This document shows, piece after piece, positions 26,906 through 35,383 of a stretch of DNA of 64,000 nt (within the stretch, counting starts at the first letter, position 1; every line of letters begins with the position of its first letter). A model generated the notes under the pieces. That model was given only the letters and a program-made list of their open reading frames with translations, was not told the origin of the DNA and did no database searches. This stretch comes from Cryobacterium ruanii (GTDB lineage Bacteria; Actinomycetota; Actinomycetes; Actinomycetales; Microbacteriaceae). The stretch is taken from positions 310,001 to 374,000 of the forward strand of contig NZ_SOHK01000017.1 of assembly GCF_004404055.1 (NCBI RefSeq). Direction: 5' to 3'. A program made the position numbers and the translations under genes.

Positions 26906-28498
26906 CTAAACCGTCGCTGCACGCTCCTGTGCGCGCAGGTCCTTCCGCAGGATCTTGCCGGATGCCGACTTGGGAATCCGCTCGATGAACTCCACTGCCC
27001 GCACCTTCTTGTGCGGGGCGACCCGCTCGGTGACGAACGTCATGACCTCGTCGGCGGTGAGGGCCGACTCGGCCACGATCACGACGAAGGCCTTGGGAAT
27101 CTCCTGACCGTCGGCATCCGCTACCCCGATCACGGCCGCATCCGCGATCTGCGGGTGGGTGAGCAGCAGGGCCTCAAGCTCGGCTGGCGCGATCTGGTAC
27201 CCCTTGTACTTGATCAGCTCCTTGCTGCGATCGACGATGGTCACCTCGCCATGCGCACTGACCGTGGCGATGTCGCCGGTGTGCAGAAAACCGTCGGCGT
27301 CGATGGTCTCGCGGGTGGCCTGATCGTTGTTCAGGTAGCCGAGCATCACGTTCGGCCCGCGCACGAGTAGCTCGCCGGGCTCGCTCACTCCGCTTTCTGG
27401 AACCTCGATCTCCGCACCGGTTTCGGTGGAGACCAGCTTGCAATCCATGTTCGGCACGGTCACCCCGACCGAGGCGCGCGACAGGTGCGCAGCGTCGATC
27501 GGTATCAGGTGGCTGACCGGGCTGACCTCGGTCATGCCATAGCCCTGCAGAATACGGCAGTCCAGTCGGGCGGCCACGGCCGCGGCGAGGGCTCCGTCGA
27601 GGGGTGCTGCCCCCGAGAGGATGGTGTGCACGCTCGACAGGTCGTAGCTTTCCACCAGCGGATGCTTCGCCACGGCTACCGCGATCGGCGGCGCGATGAA
27701 GACGTAGCTGCAGCGGTGATCCTGGATCATGCGCAGAAACTCGGCGAAGTCGAACCTGGCCATGGTGACGAGGGCGGCCCGCTGTTTGAAGGCGAGGTTC
27801 AGCAGCACCGTCATTCCGTAGATGTGATAGAACGGCAGCAGTGCGAGTACCTTGTCCTCTGGAACGACGCCGATCAGGTCGCGCGCCTGCTGCACATTCG
27901 CGACCAGGTTGCGGTGGCTGAGCCTGACGCCCTTCGGCGCCGCGGTGGTTCCCGACGAGTACGGCAGAACCGCGACGTGTGCGGACGGGTCGATGTCCAC
28001 AACGGGAGCGGCGGCATCCGCCTGGAGAAGATCAGCTAGGGACGGATATCCCGGCTCACCATCGATCACCACGATGTGCTCGTTCGCCAGGCCCGCCGCG
28101 TGCGCTGCCGACTTGGCGCCGGCCAGCAGCGGTGAGACGGTGACGAGCCAGGTGGCACCGGAATCGACCAGCTGTCGCTGGATATCGTCGGGCGTGTAGA
28201 GCGAATTGATGGTGGTGACCGTGGCGCCCGCGCGGAGGATTCCGTGGAATACGGCCGTGAATTGCGGTGTGTTCGGGCACAGCAGGCCAACGACCGTGCC
28301 GGGGCCGACGCCGTCCGTGGCGAGAGCTCCGGCCACCCGGGTGATCTGGTCGATCAGGGTGCGATAGCTGAAGCTTTCGCCGCTTGCCCCGTCGACGACG
28401 GCGGTGCGCTCGAGTTCTGCCTCGCTCAAGTCACCGAAGAGGTAGTCGAAGATGCTCAGATCGGGAATTTCGACGGGAGCGTAGGGGCTCGTGAACAC
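26906..28498 (-). CDS. 4-coumarate-CoA ligase-like AMP-dependent synthetase
   Basis: Adenylate-forming acyl-CoA ligase, 530 residues, of the 4CL-like branch. The ATP-binding motif is LPYSSGTTAAPKGVRLSH, with GYGMTEVSP (A5), DGFLHTGDIA (A7), DRSKELIKYKGYQIAP (A8) and the catalytic Lys near the end in PKSASGKILRKDL. It activates an aromatic or medium-chain acid as acyl-AMP and then acyl-CoA. The GTG at 28498 follows AAAGGAG. It is divergent from the phosphonate operon, sharing a 208-base intergenic region; a functional link is not indicated. The acid used is unknown. Confidence 0.87.
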   Translation of the reverse strand: MFTSPYAPVEIPDLSIFDYLFGDLSEAELERTAVVDGASGESFSYRTLIDQITRVAGALATDGVGPGTVVGLLCPNTPQFTAVFHGILRAGATVTTINSLYTPDDIQRQLVDSGATWLVTVSPLLAGAKSAAHAAGLANEHIVVIDGEPGYPSLADLLQADAAAPVVDIDPSAHVAVLPYSSGTTAAPKGVRLSHRNLVANVQQARDLIGVVPEDKVLALLPFYHIYGMTVLLNLAFKQRAALVTMARFDFAEFLRMIQDHRCSYVFIAPPIAVAVAKHPLVESYDLSSVHTILSGAAPLDGALAAAVAARLDCRILQGYGMTEVSPVSHLIPIDAAHLSRASVGVTVPNMDCKLVSTETGAEIEVPESGVSEPGELLVRGPNVMLGYLNNDQATRETIDADGFLHTGDIATVSAHGEVTIVDRSKELIKYKGYQIAPAELEALLLTHPQIADAAVIGVADADGQEIPKAFVVIVAESALTADEVMTFVTERVAPHKKVRAVEFIERIPKSASGKILRKDLRAQERAATV

Positions 28499-28582
28499 GG
28501 GGATCTCCTTTGATCAGATGCGACGTTTCACGGTACCGCTCGGTGCTCCACTGAAACTGTGCGTGTGGCCCCAGTGGTCGGT

Positions 28583-28622
28583 GTTCACCTGCCATTGCTC
28601 GTTCACCTCCCGGTAACCCCGC
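28583..28622 (+). promoter_or_regulatory. candidate PhoP (PHO-box) site upstream of the phosphonate operon
   Basis: GTTCACCT occurs at 28583 and 28601, and the second copy continues as two abutting 11-base units, GTTCACCTCCC and GGTAACCCCGC (28601-28622). Actinobacterial PHO boxes are 11-base direct repeats with a GTTCACC core. The second unit matches the core at five of seven positions, and the 18-base spacing to the first copy is not canonical. It lies about 85-125 bases before phnD. Control by phosphate starvation is inferred. Confidence 0.45.
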
Positions 28623-28706
28623 TCGCCATCGTTGTTGGCGTCGGCTGCCTAACGTGACTTAACGTATCGACCTCAACGGATCGACTTCAACCCTGGAAGG
28701 TTTCAC

Positions 28707-29657
28707 GTGGCAATCCACAGCGCTCCAAGCACCCGCAGCATGCTCACCAGGACGGCGGTCGCCGCTGGTGCCGCCGTTCTGCTGACCCTCAGCCTGGCCT
28801 CCTGCTCCGGCGCAAGCGCCGACGCGGCGGACAACGACGCGACCGGCGTGAGCTACGCCGCCGATGAGAACACCCTCGTCTTCGGCGTGGTTCCCGACTC
28901 GGTCGACACGCAGACCAACTATCAGCCGCTGATGGACTACATCGAGCAGGAGACGGGCAAGACCGTCGAGTACCACGAGTCGACCGACTACGCCGCTCTG
29001 ATCGAGGCCGCGATCGCCGGCAAGATCGACGTGGCGTCGTTCTCCGGCTTCACCTACATCACCGCGACCAACAACGGCGCGGCCATCACCCCGATCTCCT
29101 CGATTGTCACGACCGAGGGTGAGGTGCCCGGCTACTACTCCCAGGCCATCGTTCCGGCCGACAGCGACATCACGTCGCTCGAGGAATTCGCCGGCAAGAA
29201 GGTCTGCTTCGTCGACCCGTCGTCGACGAGCGGCTACCTGTTCCCCTCCTACAACCTGCTCGAAGCGGGCGTCGACCCGGTCGCCGACGTCACGCCGGTG
29301 TTCGCGGGCAAGCACGACGTCAGCGTGCAGAAGGTGGGCGAGGGCAAGGAGTGCGAGGTCGGCTTCGCCGAGGACAGCGAGGTCGCCAAGAGTGACAAGG
29401 TCAAGGTGATCGGCGAGACCATGGTTCCCGGTGCCCCGATCGTCGTCTCCGACACCCTGCCGGACGACCTGAAGTCCCAGCTCATCGAGATCCTCGCCGA
29501 GGTCACCATCGACGACATCATCGCTGCCGGCATCGAGAGCGCCGATACCCAAGCCTTCCGCGACACGTTCTATGCGACCGAACCGGTCGATGACGAGTAC
29601 TACGACACCATTCGCGACATCTGCGTGAAGACGTCGGCCTCGCAGTGCCAGGGCTGA
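28707..29657 (+). CDS. phnD: phosphonate/phosphate ABC transporter substrate-binding lipoprotein
   Basis: PhnD-type binding protein, 316 residues, lipid-anchored outside the membrane. The signal peptide (about 1-32) ends in the lipobox LASC with Cys33. The mature domain has LVFGVVPDSVDTQTNYQPLM, GKIDVASFSGFTYITA and CFVDPSSTSGYLFPSYNLL, the serine-rich loop that binds the phosphonate oxyanion. The start is GTG at 28707, after GGAAGG. It opens a six-gene operon with phnC, fused phnE and three catabolic genes, so its ligand is probably an organophosphonate rather than phosphate. Confidence 0.9.
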   Translation: MAIHSAPSTRSMLTRTAVAAGAAVLLTLSLASCSGASADAADNDATGVSYAADENTLVFGVVPDSVDTQTNYQPLMDYIEQETGKTVEYHESTDYAALIEAAIAGKIDVASFSGFTYITATNNGAAITPISSIVTTEGEVPGYYSQAIVPADSDITSLEEFAGKKVCFVDPSSTSGYLFPSYNLLEAGVDPVADVTPVFAGKHDVSVQKVGEGKECEVGFAEDSEVAKSDKVKVIGETMVPGAPIVVSDTLPDDLKSQLIEILAEVTIDDIIAAGIESADTQAFRDTFYATEPVDDEYYDTIRDICVKTSASQCQG

Positions 29658-30499
29658 CAGCGACTCCTGGCGTTGTGACCGGTACCGCCCTCGCGGCGGA
29701 ACCGGTGATCGACGTGCGCGGTGTGACGAAAACCTTTGGGGAAACCACGGCCCTCAAAGACGTGTCGCTCACGGTTGCCCGCGGCGAAATTGTGGTGTTG
29801 CTCGGGCTGTCGGGTTCGGGCAAATCGACCCTGCTCCGCCACCTCGACGGTCTGGACCGGCCCGATACCGGCACGGTGACCGTACTCGGTGCTGCGGTAT
29901 CGCGACTCCGCGGCCGGTCGTTGCGGGCCCTGCGCGGGCAGGTCGGTTTCGTTTTTCAGCAGTTCGAACTGGTCGGGTCGCTGACTGTGCTCGAAAATGT
30001 GCTGTCCGGGGCGCTGTTCCGGGTGCGCGGCCCGCGACTCGGTCTCTGGGGCTACCGTCTCGATCTGAAACTGGCAGCGCTCGGCCACCTCGACCGCGTC
30101 GGGCTACTCGCGCAGAGCTACCAGCGCGCCGATACCCTCTCCGGCGGGCAGCAACAACGGGTCGGCATCGCCCGGGCGCTCATGCAGAATCCGTGCATCC
30201 TCCTCGCCGATGAACCGGTCGCCTCGCTCGACCCCGAGTCCAGCGCCCAGGTTATGGCGCTCATTCGGGAAATCGCGATCGACAGTGGCCTCACCGTGGT
30301 GTGCAGCCTGCACCAGGTCGACCTAGCCCTCTCGTGGGGCGATCGCATCGTCGGCCTGCGCCACGGCGAGGTTGTGCTCGATACCGCCACGCAGGGCCTC
30401 TCCAAGCAGAACGTCATGGAGATCTACGGCCGGGTCACAACGTCGACCGGTGAGCTCGACCTGCAGACGTTCACCTCCTCGCGGGACAACCGCAGATGA
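29645..30499 (+). CDS. phnC: phosphonate ABC transporter ATP-binding protein
   Basis: ABC ATPase, 284 residues: Walker A GLSGSGKST (about 54-62), Q-loop in VGFVFQQFELVG, signature LSGGQQQRVGIARAL, Walker B CILLADEP and the switch His in CSLHQVDLA. It powers import with PhnD and PhnE. The GTG at 29645 lies inside phnD, overlapping its stop by 13 bases; an in-frame GTG at 29675 is an alternative. The 3' end overlaps phnE by four bases. These overlaps imply translational coupling along the operon. Confidence 0.92.
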   Translation: MPGLTATPGVVTGTALAAEPVIDVRGVTKTFGETTALKDVSLTVARGEIVVLLGLSGSGKSTLLRHLDGLDRPDTGTVTVLGAAVSRLRGRSLRALRGQVGFVFQQFELVGSLTVLENVLSGALFRVRGPRLGLWGYRLDLKLAALGHLDRVGLLAQSYQRADTLSGGQQQRVGIARALMQNPCILLADEPVASLDPESSAQVMALIREIAIDSGLTVVCSLHQVDLALSWGDRIVGLRHGEVVLDTATQGLSKQNVMEIYGRVTTSTGELDLQTFTSSRDNRR

Positions 30500-32190
30500 C
30501 CCTCGCGCTCGACCGCCCCCAGCCCGGCGAAGCGGATGCCGCCACCGCGCCGGTGCGCGCCCCGCGGCACCGCGCCCAGCCGGAGAAGATCGCGGCCGGG
30601 CTGACGTTGGTGGCGCTGGTCGTGGCATCCGTTCTCTCGCTGGTCAGCGTGGATATCTCACTGCCACAGATGGCGGCGAGCTGGTCGAACGCTGCCCGCT
30701 TCTTCGACCGGGTCGGGGTCGTCAGCTTTCCCGCGCCGGGCGAGCTGCTCTACCTGACCGGCCTCACGGTGGGTCTCGTGCTGCTCGGTACGCTGTTCGC
30801 CGCGTTCTGCTCGGTGCCGCTGGCCTGGCTGGCCGCCGCGAACACCTCGCCCGGCCGGGGCTGGATGGGCCTCGCCCGTTTTCTCGGCGTGCTGGCCCGG
30901 TCCGTACCCGACGTCGTGTTCGCGATGGTATTCGTGCTCATGTTCTCGCTGGGCACCCTGCCCGGAATCCTGGCCATCGGCATCCACTCGATCGGCATGA
31001 TCAGCAAGATGTTCGCCGATGCGATCGAGCAGATCGACGAAGGGCCCCGACTGGCCATCCGAGCAGCCGGAGGCAGCAGCTCGCAAGAGTTCTGCGCCGG
31101 CGTGCTGCCGCAGGTGCTGCCCTCCTGGGTCGCCACAGTGCTGCACCGCAACGACATCAACCTGCGCGGCTCGGTCATCCTCGGCTACGTCGGTGTGGCC
31201 GGGCTCGGTCTGGAGATGTCGTACGCCTTCAAATCGCTCAACTACTCGCTCGGGCTCGGCATCGCCCTGGTCATTTTCATGCTGTGCGTGGTCATGGAGA
31301 TCGTGTCGAGCGCCATACGTGTCGTCATGCTCGGCCAGTCCCCGACCGGCCGCGGGCTCGGCGACCGGCTGCTGCGGCGTCTCGGCGTCACCGGCATGAA
31401 AGCGGATGCCTCGCTTCGCCCCTGGACCTACGCCCGGGTGCGAAACGTCGTGTGGGGCGTGCTTGCCACCCTGATTGTCGTCGGCAGCGTCTGGATCTGC
31501 GACATCAAGTGGGGCGACTTTCTCATGGTCTGGTCGTACCTGCCCGAGACTGCCGCGAAGTTCTGGCCGCCGAGTTTCGGCAGTTACACCGCGCCCGTCA
31601 TGTTGGCCGCAATGGGCGAGACGATCGCGATCGCCCTCGCCGCGACGATCCTCACCATCGTCGCCTCGATCGTGATCGGCTCCCTCGCCGCCCGTAATGT
31701 TGCGCCTTCGAGTCGGGTGCGCAGCGGGATGCGACTGGTTCTCGTCTCGATCCGGGGCATCCCCGAGATCATCCTGGCCATCGTGCTCATCGTCGTGACC
31801 GGCCTCGGCGCCCAGGCCGGCACCATCGCCCTCGCGATCGGTGGAGTGGGCCTGCTCGGCAAGCTGCTCGCCGACTCGCTCGAAGAGGTCAAGCCCGGTC
31901 CGGAACAGGCACTGACCGCCGCCGGCGCGACCCGCCTGCAGGTCTATGCTGGCGCGACCGTGCCGCAGGGCATGACAGCACTCGTCGGCCACAGTTTCTA
32001 TATGCTTGACACCAACATTCGGGCGGCGACCATTCTCGGACTGGTCGGTGGCGGCGGGGTTGGCTACTACCTGCTGAACGCTGGGCAGGGGTCTCGCTAC
32101 GACCTGGTCACCACCATCGTGGCGATGATTCTCGTCACGGTGCTCCTGGTCGAGGGCCTCGCCATGTGGATGCGTCGGGTGTTCCGATGA
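30496..32190 (+). CDS. phnE: fused double-domain phosphonate ABC permease
   Basis: Membrane subunit of 564 residues, about twice a usual PhnE. Two complete permease domains are joined: the first (about 30-290) has the EAA-like loop EGPRLAIRAAGGSSSQEFCAGVLPQ, and the second (about 320-564) has KPGPEQALTAAGATRLQVYAGATVPQ. Each half has its own set of transmembrane helices, so one chain could replace the PhnE homodimer or PhnE1/PhnE2 pair. It starts by ATGA overlap with phnC and ends by ATGA overlap with the FAD enzyme. Confidence 0.9.
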   Translation: MTLALDRPQPGEADAATAPVRAPRHRAQPEKIAAGLTLVALVVASVLSLVSVDISLPQMAASWSNAARFFDRVGVVSFPAPGELLYLTGLTVGLVLLGTLFAAFCSVPLAWLAAANTSPGRGWMGLARFLGVLARSVPDVVFAMVFVLMFSLGTLPGILAIGIHSIGMISKMFADAIEQIDEGPRLAIRAAGGSSSQEFCAGVLPQVLPSWVATVLHRNDINLRGSVILGYVGVAGLGLEMSYAFKSLNYSLGLGIALVIFMLCVVMEIVSSAIRVVMLGQSPTGRGLGDRLLRRLGVTGMKADASLRPWTYARVRNVVWGVLATLIVVGSVWICDIKWGDFLMVWSYLPETAAKFWPPSFGSYTAPVMLAAMGETIAIALAATILTIVASIVIGSLAARNVAPSSRVRSGMRLVLVSIRGIPEIILAIVLIVVTGLGAQAGTIALAIGGVGLLGKLLADSLEEVKPGPEQALTAAGATRLQVYAGATVPQGMTALVGHSFYMLDTNIRAATILGLVGGGGVGYYLLNAGQGSRYDLVTTIVAMILVTVLLVEGLAMWMRRVFR

Positions 32191-33350
32191 CGGCCTTCGA
32201 CGTGGTCGTCGTCGGCAGCGGCATCGTGGGCCTCGGGCACGCGCTCGCCGCCAGCGACCGGGGGCTGTCCGTGGTCGTCGTGGACCGCGCGGCAGCCCTG
32301 GGCGGGGCATCCGTTCGCAATTTCGGGCATCTGTGTTTCACCCCGCAGGGCGGGCTGGCCCGTGAATTCGCCGCACGTTCCCGCCCGGTCTGGCTGCGGC
32401 TGGCAGCGGATGCCGGCCTCTGGCTGCGTGAATCGGGCACGGTCGTCGTCGCCCGCCACGATGACGAACTGGCGGTGCTGCGTCAGCTTGCGGCCGAGCG
32501 GGGCAGCGAGTCGGTCTTCGGCTCCGGCCAGCCCGACGTGATGCTGCTGAGCGCCGCGGAGGTCGAGACCCGCCTGCCCCTGGCCGCCGGCATGGCCGTT
32601 GGTGGGGCATTGCTGCCCTGGGACCTGCAGGTCAATCCGCGCCAGGCGGGCGCCGGCCTCGCCGCCGGCCTCGCCGGTCGCGGGGTCGAGTTTCGTTACC
32701 GCACCGCAGTCACGGCCGTTCGTCCCGGGCGGGTCACGACCACGCGAGGATCGGTCGACGCCGGAACGGTGATCGTGGCGGTGAACCACGACATCGACCA
32801 GCTCTACCCCGAGGTCGCACTACGCGAGGGTATCCGTCGGTGTGGCCTGGACATGCTCCGCGTCGACGCGGGCCTGCGTTCGCCGCTGCCCGCACCCGTA
32901 CTCACCGGCTGGTCACTGCTGCGCTATGGAGCGTTTGCCGAGCTGCCGGCCGCCGCCCTGCTCGGCGATCGCCTCAGGCGGCAGTATCCGGCGCTCGCCG
33001 AGCTGGACCTCAACCAGATGTACACCCAGCTGCCCGACGGCTCGCTGATCGTAGGTGACACCCACTATCGCGGGGCATCCGTTTCTCCATTCCAAAATGA
33101 GAATGCGTTCGAGGAGTTGCTGCGGCTCACCGCCGAGCTCTTTGGTGTGCCGCGCCCGCGGGTGCTCGAACGGTGGCAGGGCGTCTACGCCAGTGGCCGT
33201 GACGACTTTCTCATCGATGAGCCCGAACCCGGCGTGCACCTGGTGGCTGCCACGACCGGGATCGGCATGACGACCGGTCTCGGGCTGGCCGAGCACGTCA
33301 TTGCCTCCGTCTGCGATTCATCCATCCCCATCCTGAAAGGAATCTCATGA
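32187..33350 (+). CDS. FAD-dependent oxidoreductase of phosphonate clusters (TIGR03364/HpnW-like)
   Basis: A DAO-fold flavoprotein, 387 residues. The FAD-binding turn VVVGSGIVGLGHALAAS is at the N-terminus, followed by ASVRNFGHLCFTPQGG, and the C-terminus has TTGIGMTTGLGLAEHV contacting FAD. It resembles the TIGR03364 family, which co-occurs with phosphonatase-like hydrolases and phosphonate transporters and is proposed to deaminate an aminophosphonate oxidatively. The ATG at 32187 overlaps the phnE stop; the 3' end overlaps the HAD gene. The role is family- and context-based; the substrate (for example an N-alkylated or hydroxylated aminoethylphosphonate) is not visible. Confidence 0.8.
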   Translation: MTAFDVVVVGSGIVGLGHALAASDRGLSVVVVDRAAALGGASVRNFGHLCFTPQGGLAREFAARSRPVWLRLAADAGLWLRESGTVVVARHDDELAVLRQLAAERGSESVFGSGQPDVMLLSAAEVETRLPLAAGMAVGGALLPWDLQVNPRQAGAGLAAGLAGRGVEFRYRTAVTAVRPGRVTTTRGSVDAGTVIVAVNHDIDQLYPEVALREGIRRCGLDMLRVDAGLRSPLPAPVLTGWSLLRYGAFAELPAAALLGDRLRRQYPALAELDLNQMYTQLPDGSLIVGDTHYRGASVSPFQNENAFEELLRLTAELFGVPRPRVLERWQGVYASGRDDFLIDEPEPGVHLVAATTGIGMTTGLGLAEHVIASVCDSSIPILKGIS

Positions 33351-34123
33351 ATACCGCACCCCTCTCTCTCGATCTGGACCCCGCCCTTTACGGCTCCGAT
33401 GACTTCGACCCCGCCGATTTCGACACGGAAGATGTTGACGTCGAGCTCGTCGTCTTCGACATGGCCGGCACCACGGTGAGCGACGACGGCCTCGTTGAGC
33501 GGGCGTTCGTGCTCGCCGCCGAGCGCAGCGGCCTGGCCGACACCGCCGACGAACTCGAAGAAGCCGTCGCGTTCGTGCGCGAGACGATGGGCCAGTCCAA
33601 GCTCGATGTCTTTCGCGAACTCACCGATTCCGAAGAGGCGGCGGTCGCAGCGACCGCCGCATTCGAGACCGCCTACGGGGAACTCGTCGACGAGGTCGGT
33701 GTGACGGCTATCGCTGGCGCCGCCGACCTGTTCCAGGAACTCCGTAACGCCGGGGTGAAGGTGGCCCTCGTCACCGGATTCTCCCGGGCAACGCAGGACA
33801 CACTCATCGAGAAGCTCGGCTGGAGCGACCTCATCGATGTGAGCCTGTGCCCGGCCGAAGCCGGTCGTGGCCGCCCCTACCCCGACCTGCCGCTCACCGC
33901 GCTGCTGCGCACCGGGGCGTCGAGCGTCGCGGCCATGGTCGTCGTCGGCGACACGGCGAGCGACATCCTCTCCGGACTGAATGCGGGTGCCGGTCTCGTC
34001 GTTGGTGTTCTGACCGGCACGCACGACACCGAGACCCTCGACGATGCCGGGGCCGACGTCGTCATTGCAAGCATCGCCGACCTCGCCGAGCTGCTCGGCC
34101 TGCGTGAGGACACGATCGAGTAG
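33347..34123 (+). CDS. phosphonatase-like HAD hydrolase (TIGR03351/PhnX-like)
   Basis: HAD-superfamily protein, 258 residues. After an acidic extension (1-30, rich in Asp) comes motif I FDMAGTTV with nucleophile Asp38, comparable to the DWAGTT of phosphonoacetaldehyde hydrolase. The cap segment ETMGQSKLDVFRELT places Lys85 where PhnX has its Schiff-base Lys. ALVTGFSR (motif II), GRGRPYPDL and GDTASDILSG (motif IV) follow. It should cleave the C-P bond of phosphonoacetaldehyde or a close analogue, releasing phosphate. It overlaps the flavoenzyme by four bases and precedes the dehydrogenase by two. Confidence 0.82.
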   Translation: MNTAPLSLDLDPALYGSDDFDPADFDTEDVDVELVVFDMAGTTVSDDGLVERAFVLAAERSGLADTADELEEAVAFVRETMGQSKLDVFRELTDSEEAAVAATAAFETAYGELVDEVGVTAIAGAADLFQELRNAGVKVALVTGFSRATQDTLIEKLGWSDLIDVSLCPAEAGRGRPYPDLPLTALLRTGASSVAAMVVVGDTASDILSGLNAGAGLVVGVLTGTHDTETLDDAGADVVIASIADLAELLGLREDTIE

Positions 34124-34125
34124 AT

Positions 34126-35325
34126 ATGCCCGAACACAATCCTCATCCAGCGTCGTCGGCAACCCTGACGGCCCGAGCACAAGGCCGCGAGGTCGTTCTG
34201 CCGCGAGCCGCCGAGGCCATGGTCTGGTCGGGTGTCGGCCTGCCACTGGAGTGTGTGGCGGTACCTGGTGTGCTGCTGCGCACCGGCGACGTGCTGGTCG
34301 AGGTCGAGCTGGCCACGGTCTGCGGCTCCGACGTGCACACCGCGCGGGGTCACCGTCCGGCCGACAAGCCGCTCGTGCTCGGTCACGAGCAGGTCGGGCG
34401 CATCGTTGCCGTCGCCGAACAGTCATATTCCGCAAACGGAATGCCCTTGCGTATGGGTCAGCGCGTGGTCTGGTCGGTGACCGTGGCGTGCGGAACCTGT
34501 TCGCGCTGCCGCCGCGGCCTGCCCCAGAAATGCCACGAGCTGGCAAAATACGGCCACGAGCGGATGCAGCGGGGCTGGGAACTCAGCGGCGGATTCGCCA
34601 CCCACGTGCAGGTACGCGCCGGAACGGCCATCGTGGTCGTCGACGAACAGGTTCCGGCGACCGTACTCGCGCCGGCGTCCTGCGCGACCGCCACCGTCGT
34701 CGCGGCGCTGGGGTCGGCATCCGCCCTTGTACCACTGGCGGGCGCGACGGTCTTGGTGACCGGTGCCGGCATGCTCGGCGTGACGGCCTGTGCGATGGCG
34801 ACGGATGCCGGAGCAGTCGTGGTTGTCAGCGACCCGGATGCGGCTCGCCGACAGCTCGCGCTCGCCTTCGGGGCCGCGGCCGTCGCTGACCCGGGCGCGC
34901 CGTACGAGTCGCCGACCGGGGTGGCGAGCGTGCTGACCGCGTTGCAAAGGGCCGGCGCCGCCGAGCCGACCATCGCCCTCGAACTGAGCGGTGCCGGGTC
35001 CGCGGTGCAGACCGCCCTCGACCTGATCGGCATCGGCGGCGTGGTCGTGCTGGTCGGCAGCGTCTCGCCGGGGGAAGCGGTGCTGCTTGACTCCGAGTCG
35101 ATCGTGCGCCGCCTGGTCACCGTGCGCGGCGTGCACAACTACACCCCGGGTGACCTGGCACAGGCGGTAACCTACCTCAGCGGAGCCTGGCACCGGCATC
35201 CGTTCTCAGCGCTGGTCGGAAGGACCTTTCACCTCTCGCAAGCGGATGCCGCCCTCGCGCTGGCCGCCACCGCCCTCCACCCTCGCGTGGGCATCACCTC
35301 GCAACAGCCCGCGACCCTCGGCTGA
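34126..35325 (+). CDS. zinc alcohol dehydrogenase of phosphonate clusters (TIGR03366/HpnZ-like)
   Basis: Medium-chain zinc dehydrogenase, 399 residues. Catalytic zinc ligands are Cys66 (VCGSDVH) and the GHE at 86-88; structural zinc ligands are Cys122, Cys125, Cys128 and Cys136. The Rossmann turn VTGAGMLGV follows near residue 210. It resembles TIGR03366 dehydrogenases, which recur in phosphonate catabolism clusters. It is the last gene of the operon, two bases after the phosphonatase-like gene. It may oxidise or reduce a hydroxy- or aldehyde-phosphonate, or remove the aldehyde left after C-P cleavage; the choice is open. Confidence 0.8.
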   Translation: MPEHNPHPASSATLTARAQGREVVLPRAAEAMVWSGVGLPLECVAVPGVLLRTGDVLVEVELATVCGSDVHTARGHRPADKPLVLGHEQVGRIVAVAEQSYSANGMPLRMGQRVVWSVTVACGTCSRCRRGLPQKCHELAKYGHERMQRGWELSGGFATHVQVRAGTAIVVVDEQVPATVLAPASCATATVVAALGSASALVPLAGATVLVTGAGMLGVTACAMATDAGAVVVVSDPDAARRQLALAFGAAAVADPGAPYESPTGVASVLTALQRAGAAEPTIALELSGAGSAVQTALDLIGIGGVVVLVGSVSPGEAVLLDSESIVRRLVTVRGVHNYTPGDLAQAVTYLSGAWHRHPFSALVGRTFHLSQADAALALAATALHPRVGITSQQPATLG

Positions 35326-35383
35326 TCCGTCTGCCCCGATTCGCTCCCGCTCCTTGGACAGGGCCCGGATCCCGTCCGCTACG

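Noticed and set aside
28499..28706. The acyl-CoA ligase as part of the phosphonate operon
   Set aside because: It is on the opposite strand with its own strong ribosome-binding site, and no known phosphonate route needs it.
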